DNA of 64,000 nt from Casp-alpha2 sp036337015 (GCA_036337015.1 JAYZEZ010000002.1:1-64000), one strand, 5' to 3'. Positions 33,346 through 42,592 are shown, counted from the stretch's first letter. A program made the numbers and translations. The notes: generated by a model from the letters alone, not told the origin.

Positions 33346-34617
33346 ATGTTAAAAAAATCAAGCCTCCCGGGACCTAAAAGACATTCAGATATAATCAAAA
33401 CTGATGTTCTCATTATAGGCGCTGGTCTGGTTGGTGCTACTTTGGCAACAGCTTTAGGTAGGGCCGGTCTCAAAGTTTGTGTTGTTGACGTCGTAGATCC
33501 AATTTCTAAGCTTGGCGCAGATTTTGACGGCCGAGTATCTGCAATAGCCTTGGCTTCATATCGTCTGTTAAAAGAATTAGATTTATGGCGGGCTTTAGAA
33601 TCAGAGGCTGCGCCAATACTGGATATCAGGGTATCAGAACATAATTCGTTGCAATATCTACATTATAACCACAAAGAAACAGGCGATGAAGCGTTTGGAT
33701 ATATGGTGGAAAACAGAAACCTTAGAAAGGCTCTATTTAAAAAATTAGGAAATCTCAAATCTGTAACTTTATTAGCCCCTTTTAAAATTAAGTCCCTCCA
33801 GCGCAATAGTCATAACGTTGAAACTACTTTAGAAGGTGGAAAGAAAATCAAGGCCAGCCTTTTAGTTGCTGCCGATGGCCGAGGATCAATAACCCGGCAA
33901 CAGGCCGGCATAAAAGTTACAAACTGGCCTTATAAGCAATCTGGAATAGTCTGCACAGTTTCACATGAAAAAAGCCATGATTTTATAGCTAATGAGCATT
34001 TTCTACCAGCTGGCCCTTTTGCCATACTTCCATTAAAAGGCGATCGGAAAAATCTAGGAAAAAAATCTTCTATTGTTTGGACAGAGCGCTCTGATTTGAC
34101 ACCTTTTATAATGGCACTAAACGATGCGGAATTTAAAGTCGAACTAGAAAAAAGATTTGGTGACTTTCTTGGAGCTGTAAGTGTCGTTGGGCCAAAATGG
34201 TGTTACCCACTTTCTATGCAATTCTCTCATAAAATTATTGAAAAGCGCCTAGCAGTCATTGGTGATGCTGCACACGCTATGCACCCAATTGCAGGGCAAG
34301 GTCTTAATATGGGCATAAGAGATGTTGCTGCCCTTGCTGAGGTAATTATGGATGCATACCGTTTGGGAATTGATATAGGAGATAGAACAACACTTGAGCG
34401 ATATCAGCGTTGGCGACGCTTTGACAACACTTTAATGTTAGCAATGACCGATGGCCTGAACAGGTTGTTTTCAAATGATATCAAACCTCTCAGGCTTGCA
34501 CGTGATACAGGAATGTCTCTAGTTAACAAATTACCACCACTAAAAAGGTTCTTTATGCACCACGCCATGGGACTAGTGGGAGACCTGCCAAGACTAATGC
34601 GAAATGAGCCTCTATAA
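33346..34617 (+). CDS. UbiH/UbiF/COQ6-family FAD hydroxylase
   Basis: The 423-residue protein has the FAD site V-L-I-I-G-A-G-L-V-G-A, D-G-R-V-S-A-I-A-L-A-S, and the second FAD motif V-I-G-D-A-A-H-A-M-H-P-I-A-G-Q-G-L-N-M-G. It hydroxylates the ubiquinone ring in an O2-dependent step. Which ring position (UbiH, UbiF, UbiI or UbiL) cannot be decided. About 18 residues precede the flavin domain. No ribosome binding site is obvious. Confidence 0.88.
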   Translation: MLKKSSLPGPKRHSDIIKTDVLIIGAGLVGATLATALGRAGLKVCVVDVVDPISKLGADFDGRVSAIALASYRLLKELDLWRALESEAAPILDIRVSEHNSLQYLHYNHKETGDEAFGYMVENRNLRKALFKKLGNLKSVTLLAPFKIKSLQRNSHNVETTLEGGKKIKASLLVAADGRGSITRQQAGIKVTNWPYKQSGIVCTVSHEKSHDFIANEHFLPAGPFAILPLKGDRKNLGKKSSIVWTERSDLTPFIMALNDAEFKVELEKRFGDFLGAVSVVGPKWCYPLSMQFSHKIIEKRLAVIGDAAHAMHPIAGQGLNMGIRDVAALAEVIMDAYRLGIDIGDRTTLERYQRWRRFDNTLMLAMTDGLNRLFSNDIKPLRLARDTGMSLVNKLPPLKRFFMHHAMGLVGDLPRLMRNEPL

Positions 34618-34627
34618 AATTCTCATT

Positions 34628-35014
34628 TTAAGGATCACGACTAAGACCCTTTACCTCTAAAGAATGAAGATATTCCTGCCATAATTCATTTTGATGCTCA
34701 CCATAATTATACAATGTATCCCATGAATAAATTCCTGTATCATGGAGGTCATCAAAATTAATACGTATTGCATAATTGCCGACTGGAACAACTTCCAAAA
34801 TACCTACATGTCGACGACCTGAAACAATGGTTTTTTGTCCTGGGCCATGACCCTGGACTTCCGCTGATGGACTTTCAACACGCAACAGTTCTGCGGTTAA
34901 AGAAAAGCATTTGCCATCTTCAAATTCTATTTCAAGAATCTTTTCTTTGCTCTTAAGACGAATTTCTTTAGGACGATGTTGAGGCGCATAAGGGTTTAAA
35001 GAATTTCCAATCAT
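34628..35014 (-). CDS. DUF971 protein (butyrobetaine-hydroxylase N-domain-like)
   Basis: The 128-residue protein has L-L-R-V-E-S-P-S-A-E-V-Q-G-H-G, G-R-R-H-V-G-I-L-E-V-V-P-V-G-N-Y-A and D-D-L-H-D-T-G-I-Y-S-W-D. The family often neighbours Fe-S or Mrp/ApbC genes; its role is unsettled. GGAGA lies 9 nt before the ATG. It is last in a minus-strand run with Trm112, the Lon-domain gene and the thioredoxin. Confidence 0.88.
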   Translation of the reverse strand: MIGNSLNPYAPQHRPKEIRLKSKEKILEIEFEDGKCFSLTAELLRVESPSAEVQGHGPGQKTIVSGRRHVGILEVVPVGNYAIRINFDDLHDTGIYSWDTLYNYGEHQNELWQEYLHSLEVKGLSRDP

Positions 35015-35061
35015 TTAAAAGAATCTCCATTTTTTAAAACGCCTGTAAAAAAGACCCCACA

Positions 35062-35250
35062 CTACTTTTCATCATCCAAAACACGTGCTTCATCGATAAG
35101 CATGATGGGGATACCATCTCGGATAGGAAAAGCCAGACCTGCCTTATTTGAGACTAATTCATTGGCACCTCGATCATATACCAGTGGCTCTTTAGTCATT
35201 GGGCAAACGAGTATTTCAAGTAATTTTGGATCTACTGATTGTGTGCTCAA
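35062..35250 (-). CDS. Trm112/YcaR-family small protein
   Basis: The 62-residue protein has L-L-E-I-L-V-C-P-M-T-K-E-P-L and A-G-L-A-F-P-I-R-D-G-I-P-I-M-L. The first Cys of the zinc-type motif is kept and the others are absent, as in many bacterial members. The start codon is TTG with AAAGGA 8 nt upstream. Eukaryotic Trm112 activates methyltransferases; a similar helper role here is inferred. Confidence 0.88.
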   Translation of the reverse strand: MSTQSVDPKLLEILVCPMTKEPLVYDRGANELVSNKAGLAFPIRDGIPIMLIDEARVLDDEK

Positions 35251-35263
35251 AGCTTTATTCCTT

Positions 35264-35974
35264 TTAGTGCCTAGTTATTCCATAAATTGGGCCCTTATCC
35301 GTCCGGTCGGCAACATCAAAAACTGCCATTTCCATTAATGTTACTAAAAGATCAGTGCGTTCTTTTTGTTCAGCGCATTCCAATAAAGCTTGTTTTTCAC
35401 CCGCTCCAAACGGGCACATCATTGAAAGTGCGGCAACCAAAGCTGTTTCAGGCCATTCTATTAGCTCAGACCAATCTGCTTCGATTCCCTTAAGGGAACA
35501 ATAATTCTTCAAGACTGATAAAATTCGTTCCTGACCTGCTCTTCCTCTAGAACCAAATTGATTGTCGTTTTCTAAATCAATTTCAAGATCATTTAGAAAA
35601 TCAGAATAGTCAGCTCGGACTATCCTATAGCCACGTCGCAATGGCAGCTCCTCCATTATTTTAAACCTTATCTGTCCATTCAAAGAAATCATGAACCCGT
35701 GATCATCGGTTTCTGTAAAATCGGTAATTCGCCCCGCACACCCAGTATTGTAAACAGCTTCAAGGTCACCAACTGATCCAGCTGAAGATACGGCAGAAGG
35801 TTGGCAAGGCTGGACTATGCCAATCATGCGATCTGATCCCAGAGCATCAGTTATCATGTTGATGTAACGAGGTTCAAAAACATGTAACGGCAAATTTCCA
35901 GTAGGCAGCAACAAAACGCCCGCAAGTGGAAAAATCGGCAGATCATTTGATAATATCGGACTATTTTTATTCAT
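35264..35974 (-). CDS. Lon substrate-binding (N-domain) protein
   Basis: The 236-residue protein starts L-P-I-F-P-L-A-G-V-L-L-L-P, followed by L-P-L-H-V-F-E-P-R-Y and G-C-A-G-R-I, the Lon/LonB N-domain signature. The ATPase and protease domains are missing, as in stand-alone ATP-independent Lon-like N-domain proteins. The ATG overlaps the stop of the thioredoxin gene (ATGA), so the two are made together, which suggests a link to proteostasis. Confidence 0.87.
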   Translation of the reverse strand: MNKNSPILSNDLPIFPLAGVLLLPTGNLPLHVFEPRYINMITDALGSDRMIGIVQPCQPSAVSSAGSVGDLEAVYNTGCAGRITDFTETDDHGFMISLNGQIRFKIMEELPLRRGYRIVRADYSDFLNDLEIDLENDNQFGSRGRAGQERILSVLKNYCSLKGIEADWSELIEWPETALVAALSMMCPFGAGEKQALLECAEQKERTDLLVTLMEMAVFDVADRTDKGPIYGITRH

Positions 35975-36897
35975 GAGAATAACATACTAGATAATTTACG
36001 GCGTCCCTCAACAACAATTGGATCCATTACACCAAGTGCCTCGAAAATCTTAACCAACTGGCCCCTAGCAGCATCATTATTCCAGTTAGGATCACGTCTA
36101 AATAGCTCCAACAATTCATCGATTGCGGGTTCATTTTGGCCTGAAGCATAAAGAGCAATAGCAAAGTCAAACCTAGCCTGATGATCATTTTCATTAAGGT
36201 TAATTTTTTCACGCAACCCCTGAAGATCTCTTGGACCTTCGCTTTGTTGGGCTAAATCGAATTGTGCTATTGCAGAACTTATTTCAGGGTTTGACACCAA
36301 TCCAGGCGGCAAGCTTTTTACTAGTTTTTGTGCCTGATCCACCTTCCCTTCAGCTAAGAACACCCTTATCAACCCAGCCATGGCGTTCGGATCCTCAGGG
36401 TTTTGCTGTATCACCTGCTCATAAATTGCATTAGCGGTCTGAAAATCACCTTCATCGAAGGATGTTTGAGCTTGCTCTAAAGTAGCCTCCAATGGTGTCT
36501 GAGCACCATCCGTAAGCTTACTTAAAAAGGCCTTAATTTGACTTTCAGGCAATGCTCCCGCAAATCCATCTACCGGCTGACCATTTTTAAAGGCAAAAAC
36601 TGCTGGAATAGACTGAACTCGCAATTGTGCAGCTAATTCTTGATTTTCATCAATATTGATTTTCACCATTTGCACCAAACCACCGGCTTCGTTAACTAAT
36701 TTTTCTAATACTGGCCCCAGTTGTTTGCAAGGACCACACCAAGGTGCCCAAAAATCAACGATCACCGGAACATTTTTAGAAGATTCAATCACATCAGCCG
36801 CAAAATTAGCTATATCAGAATCTTTTATTAAACTTGTTGCAGATGTGGTTGAAACTTCAATTTCTTCGGAAAACATTTGGTTCATTCTTCGTTCCAT
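35971..36897 (-). CDS. Thioredoxin-TPR protein (CnoX/YbbN-type)
   Basis: The 308-residue protein has an N-terminal thioredoxin domain with F-W-A-P-W-C-G-P-C-K (about residues 49-58). A TPR-rich C-terminal half follows (E-D-P-N-A-M-A-G-L-I-R-V-F, N-D-H-Q-A-R-F-D-F-A-I-A-L). Such proteins are holdase chaperones that hand clients to GroEL/DnaK under oxidative stress. The active WCGPC pair is present, unlike E. coli CnoX, so disulfide chemistry is possible. An ATG at 36885 has GGAACGAAGA just before it and may be the true start. Confidence 0.85.
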   Translation of the reverse strand: MERRMNQMFSEEIEVSTTSATSLIKDSDIANFAADVIESSKNVPVIVDFWAPWCGPCKQLGPVLEKLVNEAGGLVQMVKINIDENQELAAQLRVQSIPAVFAFKNGQPVDGFAGALPESQIKAFLSKLTDGAQTPLEATLEQAQTSFDEGDFQTANAIYEQVIQQNPEDPNAMAGLIRVFLAEGKVDQAQKLVKSLPPGLVSNPEISSAIAQFDLAQQSEGPRDLQGLREKINLNENDHQARFDFAIALYASGQNEPAIDELLELFRRDPNWNNDAARGQLVKIFEALGVMDPIVVEGRRKLSSMLFS

Positions 36898-36923
36898 TCC
36901 AAACCAATTGATAATTTTTTCAA
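36882..36923 (-). CDS. Possible 13-codon leader ORF before CnoX-type gene
   Basis: TTG at 36923 has AGGAG 9 nt upstream (36933-36937) and opens M-K-K-L-S-I-G-L-E-W-N-E-E. Its TGA overlaps the internal ATG at 36885 as ATGA. The ribosome binding site here is stronger than either for the thioredoxin gene itself, so the short frame may load ribosomes. It could be chance. Confidence 0.25.
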   Translation of the reverse strand: MKKLSIGLEWNEE

Positions 36924-37220
36924 CTTATATTTCTCCTAACTAAATTGGCAAAAATAAGTTCGCATAACCTAGCTTAGATACCATAGTAAAAAAACAGCCT
37001 AACTTTATATCTCTTAAAATAAACTTCATAAGCCTATAAAACATAAATGGCGTTTTAAACCTCTTTGCGCAACCCCTCTTTGAAAATCAAATGGCGCCTG
37101 GCAACCTTGCCTATACATTTTTCAATCATAAATCAAAATCCATAGCCATATAAAGAAACGAACAGTACTCTTGTAAACCACAAAACAAAGTCTATTATCA
37201 GTTCACTAATTTTTAAAATT
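36924..37220. other. Intergenic region upstream of tRNA-Gly, no gene seen
   Basis: AT-rich sequence with no coding-like frame. A weak tRNA promoter TTGTAA (near 37171) with TTATCA about 17 bp later is the only candidate signal. Confidence 0.5.
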
Positions 37221-37295
37221 GCGGGTGTAGCTCAGGGGTAGAGCGCAACCTTGCCAAGGTTGAAGTCGTGAGTTCGAATCTCATCACCCGCTCCA
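37221..37295 (+). tRNA. tRNA-Gly (GCC)
   Basis: Acceptor stem GCGGGTG pairs with CACCCGC. The D-arm has GCTC...GAGC. The anticodon stem CAACC/GGTTG encloses TTGCCAA, with anticodon GCC at 37253-37255. The T-arm is GTGAG/CTCAT with TTCGAAT. The CCA end is encoded (37293-37295). All cloverleaf parts are present. Confidence 0.97.
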
Positions 37296-37303
37296 TATTT
37301 CAA

Positions 37304-37335
37304 GGGGCTAGCACATTTCTGCTGGCCCCCCTTAA
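37304..37335 (+). terminator. Terminator after tRNA-Gly
   Basis: GGGGCTAGCA (37304-37313) pairs with TGCTGGCCCC (37320-37329), a 10-bp stem with one G-T pair and a 6-nt loop, then a T/A-rich run. Position right behind the tRNA fits. Confidence 0.75.
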
Positions 37336-37506
37336 ATTTAGTTCACAAAAAACATGGATTGTTTATCTTTCAATTTTAACAAACGACAAAAAGCTATTAT
37401 AGATTATAATTATGTTTATTAATGGGCATTAACTAAGAGCCCAAAGAACTAAAAATTTCAAGTTTCATTTTAAACCCTTGAGACTTTCCTCACTAAATTA
37501 AAAGAA

Positions 37507-37519
37507 TTTCTGTTACACT
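37507..37519 (+). promoter_or_regulatory. Extended -10 promoter, predicted leaderless start
   Basis: TTTCTGTTACACT has a TG extension and hexamer TACACT (37514-37519), 6 nt before the ATG at 37526. It has the same geometry as the four other leaderless sites in the window. Confidence 0.5.
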
Positions 37520-37525
37520 TTTACC

Positions 37526-38992
37526 ATGAAAAACATAATCTCCTTAATCACCGTCCAAATTATCACCATTTTTCTAGGTAGCTGTGTAATTAAAAACTCT
37601 GCTTTGCCTCCTTGTTCAAAAGAAAGCAGTCGATCGACTTCTCCTTGGAAAAACTGTTTTGGCGCTCATACCTTTCCAAAGACCGGAGATAAATATGTAG
37701 GTGAGTGGAAAGATAATAAAAAGCATGGGAAAGGTACCTTTACTCATGCTGATAAGAGTAAATATGTAGGTGATTGGGAAAATGGAAAAAAACACGGGAA
37801 GGGAACTTATACTTTTTCAAATGGCGATGAATATATTGGTGATTTTAAAAATGGTAAACTTCATGGAAAAGGAAATTATACCTTTTCTAAAAATGGAGAC
37901 AAATATATCGGTGAGTGGAAAAATGATAAAAAGCATGGACAAGGAACTTTTATTCATTCCGATGGAAACAAATACGTCGGTGGTTACTTGGATGGAAAGA
38001 AGAGTGGCAATGGTTCATTTACTTATGCCAACAAAGATAAGTACATTGGCCAATTCAAAGATGGAAAAAGGCATGGGAATGGTAAATTTACACATGCAGA
38101 AGGGAATAAATATGTCGGTGAATGGAAAAATGGGAAAAAACACGGGAAGGGAACTTATAACTTTGCCAAAAGCGGAAATAAGTATGTAGGTGAATGGAAA
38201 AATAATAGAAAACATGGGAAGGGGACATTTACCCATGCCGATGGAAGTAAATATGTAGGTGAATTTAAGAATGGAAAATGGCATGGAAATGGTAACGTAA
38301 CACACGCAAATGGGGACAAGTATATAGGCGGGTTTAAAAATGGTAAACTTCATGGAAAAGGAACCTATACCCATGCCAATGGAAGTAAATATGTAGGTGA
38401 ATTCAAGAATGGAAAATGGCATGGATACGGAACCGCTACACATGCTGATGGGAGTAAATATGTAGGCAATTACAAGGATGGCAAGAAACATGGAAAAGGT
38501 ACTGCCATCCATGCTAATGGCAATAAATACGTAGGTGCCTTCAAGGATGGCAAACTACACGGAAAGGGTACGGTTACCAATGCTAATGGTGACAAATATG
38601 TCGGTGAGTTTGATAATAACCGTGTTCACGGGAAAGGCACCGCTTATCATGCGAATGGAAACAAATATGTAGGGGAATTCAATGATGGGAAATGGCACGG
38701 ACATGGCACTTTCACACATGCTGATGGGAGCAAGTATGTTGGTGGGTTTAAAAATGGTAAAAAACATGGGAAAGGAACTGCCACCCATTCAAATGGAGGA
38801 GTGACAGAAGGTGTTTGGGAAGATGGCAAATTCAAAATAGCTAAAAAAATTCCTACTATCAAAACTTCGGCTCAAGAAATGACTGATAAAATAGAAGAAC
38901 GATTAGATAAGCTTAAAAGATTACTTGATAGGGGTTTACTGACACCTGAAGAAGCAACTGCAAAGCGCAAAGAAATACTAGATTCTTTATGA
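37526..38992 (+). CDS. MORN-repeat lipoprotein with SHOCT-like C-terminus
   Basis: The 488-residue protein has a lipobox L-G-S-C (Cys20), so it is lipid-anchored. Residues 56-425 hold 16 MORN repeats of 23 residues (two of 24), consensus K-Y-V-G-E-[WF]-K-N-G-K-x-H-G-K-G-T, plus a partial 17th. The C-terminal 37 residues (about 452-488), L-K-R-L-L-D-R-G-L-L-T-P-E-E, match a SHOCT-type oligomerisation helix pair. MORN proteins organise membranes or bind lipids; the partner here is unknown. The gene stands alone between tRNA-Gly and osmC and lacks a ribosome binding site. Confidence 0.88.
   Translation: MKNIISLITVQIITIFLGSCVIKNSALPPCSKESSRSTSPWKNCFGAHTFPKTGDKYVGEWKDNKKHGKGTFTHADKSKYVGDWENGKKHGKGTYTFSNGDEYIGDFKNGKLHGKGNYTFSKNGDKYIGEWKNDKKHGQGTFIHSDGNKYVGGYLDGKKSGNGSFTYANKDKYIGQFKDGKRHGNGKFTHAEGNKYVGEWKNGKKHGKGTYNFAKSGNKYVGEWKNNRKHGKGTFTHADGSKYVGEFKNGKWHGNGNVTHANGDKYIGGFKNGKLHGKGTYTHANGSKYVGEFKNGKWHGYGTATHADGSKYVGNYKDGKKHGKGTAIHANGNKYVGAFKDGKLHGKGTVTNANGDKYVGEFDNNRVHGKGTAYHANGNKYVGEFNDGKWHGHGTFTHADGSKYVGGFKNGKKHGKGTATHSNGGVTEGVWEDGKFKIAKKIPTIKTSAQEMTDKIEERLDKLKRLLDRGLLTPEEATAKRKEILDSL
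37691..38800 (+). repeat. Tandem ~69-bp DNA repeat coding for MORN units
   Basis: Sixteen in-frame units of 69 bp (two of 72) read AAATATGTAGGTGA or close variants at each start. Neighbouring units differ at many silent and some coding sites, so the array is old enough to have diverged but could still change length by slippage. Confidence 0.85.
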
Positions 38993-39014
38993 TAGCAGAA
39001 AATTGTTGCCAACT

Positions 39015-39542
39015 TTATGTATCTATTTTACTCGAGGCTATAAGGTCTCGACACATTTTAATGTTAACATCAACAGGCCGACGTAAATCGTCCAAGACAG
39101 GACAATGAAGCTCAACTATTTCTCTAAGTCTTTCGAGTTCGGCATCATCCGCACTGCTATCAAGATAAACCGTACCTTTAACCTCTTGAAATCCAGCATT
39201 TATTTTAGTGTCCAAGCCAAGAAAACCGCGTAAATCTTGTTTCCCTTTTAGTTCGATGCGAACCCCATTTAGAGGAATTGAAAGAGCATCAGCATACAGT
39301 CGATAAGTGACCTCTTGGCAAGACGCGAGTGCAGCAAGAGCAATTTCGGACGGCTTAGGGCCAGAATTTGATCCACCAAAACTCTTTGGTTGATCAATAA
39401 TTATATCAAAGTCACGTATGGAGACTTTACTCTTAAAACCCCCTATACATTCACTAGAGACTGACACTTCAATGGGATTTATCAAATCTCCTTTCTGGAG
39501 CCTTTGCCGCATTTGATCAAAAAGGATTTTAAAATTTTTCAT
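39015..39542 (-). CDS. OsmC/Ohr-family protein
   Basis: The 175-residue protein has both redox Cys of the family: L-A-S-C-Q-E-V and E-L-H-C-P-V-L-D. S-G-P-K-P-S-E-I-A-L-A-A-L and a glutathione-unrelated N-terminus complete the fit. These enzymes reduce organic or hydrogen peroxides, often using lipoyl donors. It is divergent from the GltB-like gene. Confidence 0.88.
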   Translation of the reverse strand: MKNFKILFDQMRQRLQKGDLINPIEVSVSSECIGGFKSKVSIRDFDIIIDQPKSFGGSNSGPKPSEIALAALASCQEVTYRLYADALSIPLNGVRIELKGKQDLRGFLGLDTKINAGFQEVKGTVYLDSSADDAELERLREIVELHCPVLDDLRRPVDVNIKMCRDLIASSKIDT

Positions 39543-39699
39543 TATTAATCAATTGAACTCAACTAGGCACAAAGTCAAGCAGGAGATTAATCAATTTTAC
39601 GCTTCAGATAATGCAACATTTATACAAAATATTTTTCTTCTATGTATAATGTCATAAGTATATAAATTCGTGAATTCTGAAATATTAAAGGGACAGCAA

Positions 39700-41316
39700 A
39701 TGCACACTCTAATAGATTGGGTTTGTGGACGTTATTCCGCATTGTTTTATTCATTTTTTACAACCATTCTTATGGGTGTAGCTAGTGCAGTATACTTTCC
39801 ACTAATTCCTATTTTTTTGGTCTTTTTGTCTTTAACATTAATAGGAATTTCTAATTTTTCTCAGAAACGTTCAAATGTATTAGCAAATTATCCTCTTTTA
39901 GCTTACTTCAGGTTTTTCTTTGAAAACATCAGACCTGAATTACGACAATATTTCTGGGAATCAGATAGTGATGAACTACCGTATTCTAGAATACAACGCT
40001 CCCTTGTTTACCAAAGGTCAAAAGAACTTGCTAGTGTTCGACCTTTTGGGTCACAACTTGACATGTATAACGAAGATCACGAATGGCTCAATCACTCAAT
40101 CTCTCCAACTCACTTAGATTCGCAAGACTTCCGAGTGAGTGTTGGTGAGGGTGATAAAACTTACGAACCCTCCATACTCAATATATCTGGCACCTCTTTT
40201 GGAGCCTTGTCTCCGCCTGCAATTCAAGCATTAAATACAGGAGCAAATATGGGGGGGTTTGCTCACAATACGGGAGAAGGCGGGATTTCCCCTTTTCATT
40301 TAGCTGGTCATGGTGATCTGATTTGGCAAATATCAACTGGATATTTTGGTTGCAGATCAAAAGACGGCCGCTTCGATCCAGAACTTTACAAAGAAAAATC
40401 AACCAATGATCAAGTTAAGATGATTGAGATAAAACTTAGCCAAGGTGCCAAGCCTGGTCATGGCGGAATGCTACTTGGAAAAAAGGTCACGAAAAGAATA
40501 GCGGAAATCCGTGGAATTGAAGTTGGTAAAGATTGTATATCACCATCGTACCATTCAGAGTTTTCAACTCCAAGTGGCTTGCTAGATTTTGCTGAAAAGT
40601 TAAAGTTTTTATCAGGCGGAAAGCCTGTTGGAATCAAGTTATGTCTTGGTCACCCATGGGAATTAGCCGCTATTGTAAAAGCAATGGTCGAAAAAAAACA
40701 ATACTTAGATTTTATCACAGTAGATGGTTCAGAGGGCGGTACTGGAGCAGCTCCCCTGGAATTTACTGACAGACTAGGTTGCCCACTTACTGATGCCTTA
40801 ATTTACGTAGATAATACGCTGATTGGATCAGGCTTACGGAACCGTGTAAAAATAGCAGCATCTGGTAAAATTGTTAGTGCCTATGATATAATTCGACACA
40901 TAGCCCTAGGTGCAGATTGGTGTAATATGGCAAGGCCTTTTATGTTCTCCTTAGGTTGCATCCAAGCGCTAGCTTGCGCATCAAGTAATTGCCCTACAGG
41001 AGTTGCTACAATGAATCCGAAGAGATACCGTGTATTAGATATTGAGGACCGGGCAAAAAGAGTTTTTAATTTTCATAATAATACTTTACATGTCGTAAAA
41101 GAAATGATCGAGGCTACAGGAATTAAACATCCAAACGAGCTCAATCGCAGGCATATAGTTCGCAGAATTTCGTCTAGCAAAATATTATTAGCAGACCAGT
41201 TATTTCCAAAAGTACTACCAAACGCCTTGATTAATGGCGAAGAATGCGAAGATCCTAGACTTAACGTTTACTGGAACCGAGTTAGTAGCGATAGTTTTTC
41301 CCCAAAGTCAGATTAG
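39700..41316 (+). CDS. Membrane-bound GltB-like FMN protein
   Basis: An N-terminal hairpin of two membrane segments (about residues 15-55) leads into a glutamate-synthase-type FMN domain with S-G-T-S-F-G-A-L-S, G-E-G-G-I-S, K-P-G-H-G-G, and D-G-S-E-G-G-T-G-A-A. The [3Fe-4S] motif C-x5-C-x4-C appears in G-C-I-Q-A-L-A-C-A-S-S-N-C-P. No glutaminase domain is present, so ammonia transfer from glutamine is unlikely; the substrate is unknown. I start at the ATG at 39700 with AAGGGA 8 nt upstream; a GTG at 39670 would add ten residues. Confidence 0.85.
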   Translation: MHTLIDWVCGRYSALFYSFFTTILMGVASAVYFPLIPIFLVFLSLTLIGISNFSQKRSNVLANYPLLAYFRFFFENIRPELRQYFWESDSDELPYSRIQRSLVYQRSKELASVRPFGSQLDMYNEDHEWLNHSISPTHLDSQDFRVSVGEGDKTYEPSILNISGTSFGALSPPAIQALNTGANMGGFAHNTGEGGISPFHLAGHGDLIWQISTGYFGCRSKDGRFDPELYKEKSTNDQVKMIEIKLSQGAKPGHGGMLLGKKVTKRIAEIRGIEVGKDCISPSYHSEFSTPSGLLDFAEKLKFLSGGKPVGIKLCLGHPWELAAIVKAMVEKKQYLDFITVDGSEGGTGAAPLEFTDRLGCPLTDALIYVDNTLIGSGLRNRVKIAASGKIVSAYDIIRHIALGADWCNMARPFMFSLGCIQALACASSNCPTGVATMNPKRYRVLDIEDRAKRVFNFHNNTLHVVKEMIEATGIKHPNELNRRHIVRRISSSKILLADQLFPKVLPNALINGEECEDPRLNVYWNRVSSDSFSPKSD

Positions 41317-41320
41317 TTCT

Positions 41321-42592
41321 GTGGCTAAATTAAAAATTAATCCATTAGGCAAGCTTAGCTGGTGTTTTTATGATTGGGCCAACTCCGCATTTCCAACCGT
41401 AGTTATTACGTTCATTTTTTCTGCTTATTTTACAGAAATCGTTGCCAATGATGAAATTTCTGGCACTAGTCAGTGGGGTTGGGCACTCAGTATATCTGGA
41501 CTAGCTGTAGCTATATCGGCACCATTATTAGGTGCAATTTCCGATCATACTGGAAGGAAAAAACCTTGGATTTTATTTTTCACAGTTCTATGCGCCATAC
41601 TCACAGGGTTACTATGGCATGTAAAACCAGAAATAGCCTTTGTATTTCTAGCATTAATATTAGTAGGTGGTGCCAATTACGCCTTTGAAATGGCAATGGT
41701 TTTTTATAACGCAATGTTACCTAATCTTGCCACTCAGGATCAAATTGGAAAAATGTCAGGCTGGGGCTGGGGACTTGGTTATGCAGGCGGTTTAGTTTGC
41801 TTAGGCTTTGCACTTATAGTGCTAGTTAATTCCGACACTCCCATTTTTAGGCTTAATAAATTAACGTATGAACACTTACGTGCAATTGGACCGTTAGTAG
41901 CAATTTGGATGGTATTATTTGCATTTCCACTTTTCTTATGGACACCAGATGATTCACCTAGTGATCTAGCCGCGACAAAAGCTATACAAAAAGGGTGTAA
42001 AAAGCTTTTAAGCACGATCCGTCAAGCAGCAAAATTTCGTTATATCATTCAATTTCTACTAGCTCGAATGTTCTATGTAGATGGACTTAACACGCTATTT
42101 GCCTTCGGCGGCATTTACGCTGCTGGCACCTTTGGAATGAGCTTTAAAGAATTAATAATATTTGGAATAACTATAAATATTACCGCTGGAATGGGTGCGG
42201 TTGGGTTCGCTTGGCTAGATGATAAGATCGGATCAAAACGCACTATTCAGATCGCAATTAGTGGCCTGCTCTTTTTTAGCAGTGCTTTGTTATTTGCCGA
42301 AGAAAAATTGTTTTTTTGGATTTTTGCTTTGCCGCTTGGAATCTTTGTGGGCCCCACTCAAGCTGCTAGCCGTTCAATGATGGCGCACTTAGCCCCCGAA
42401 TCAATGCGAGCTGAAATGTTTGGGTTATTTGCACTTTCCGGCAAAGCTACATCTTTTTTAGGGCCGGCCATACTAGCCTTAGTAACAAATACCTTTAATA
42501 GCCAAAGAGCTGGAATGGCAACAATTCTTTTATTTTTTGCTCTAGGTCTAGCGTTGCTAGCAGGTGTTCCTCAAATTCGCAAAAAAAATTAA
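41321..42592 (+). CDS. UMF1/Atg22-like MFS transporter
   Basis: Starting at the GTG at 41321, just 4 nt after the upstream stop, gives V-A-K-L-K-I-N-P-L-G-K-L-S-W-C-F-Y-D-W-A-N-S-A-F. The motif W-x-x-Y-D-W-A-N-S-A-F is the UMF1 hallmark. About twelve membrane segments follow. UMF1 members export small metabolites such as amino acids; the substrate here is unknown. An in-frame ATG at 41234 would lie deep in the upstream gene and give no membrane features. Confidence 0.85.
   Translation: MAKLKINPLGKLSWCFYDWANSAFPTVVITFIFSAYFTEIVANDEISGTSQWGWALSISGLAVAISAPLLGAISDHTGRKKPWILFFTVLCAILTGLLWHVKPEIAFVFLALILVGGANYAFEMAMVFYNAMLPNLATQDQIGKMSGWGWGLGYAGGLVCLGFALIVLVNSDTPIFRLNKLTYEHLRAIGPLVAIWMVLFAFPLFLWTPDDSPSDLAATKAIQKGCKKLLSTIRQAAKFRYIIQFLLARMFYVDGLNTLFAFGGIYAAGTFGMSFKELIIFGITINITAGMGAVGFAWLDDKIGSKRTIQIAISGLLFFSSALLFAEEKLFFWIFALPLGIFVGPTQAASRSMMAHLAPESMRAEMFGLFALSGKATSFLGPAILALVTNTFNSQRAGMATILLFFALGLALLAGVPQIRKKN

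Noticed and set aside
37221..37525. tRNA-Gly as integration site of a genomic island
   Set aside because: No duplicate of the tRNA 3' end was found downstream, and no integrase is present. The MORN gene has a promoter type shared with other loci.
37691..38800. CRISPR-like array of regular repeats
   Set aside because: The units are 69 bp, in frame, diverged and code for MORN repeats. There are no spacers and no cas genes.
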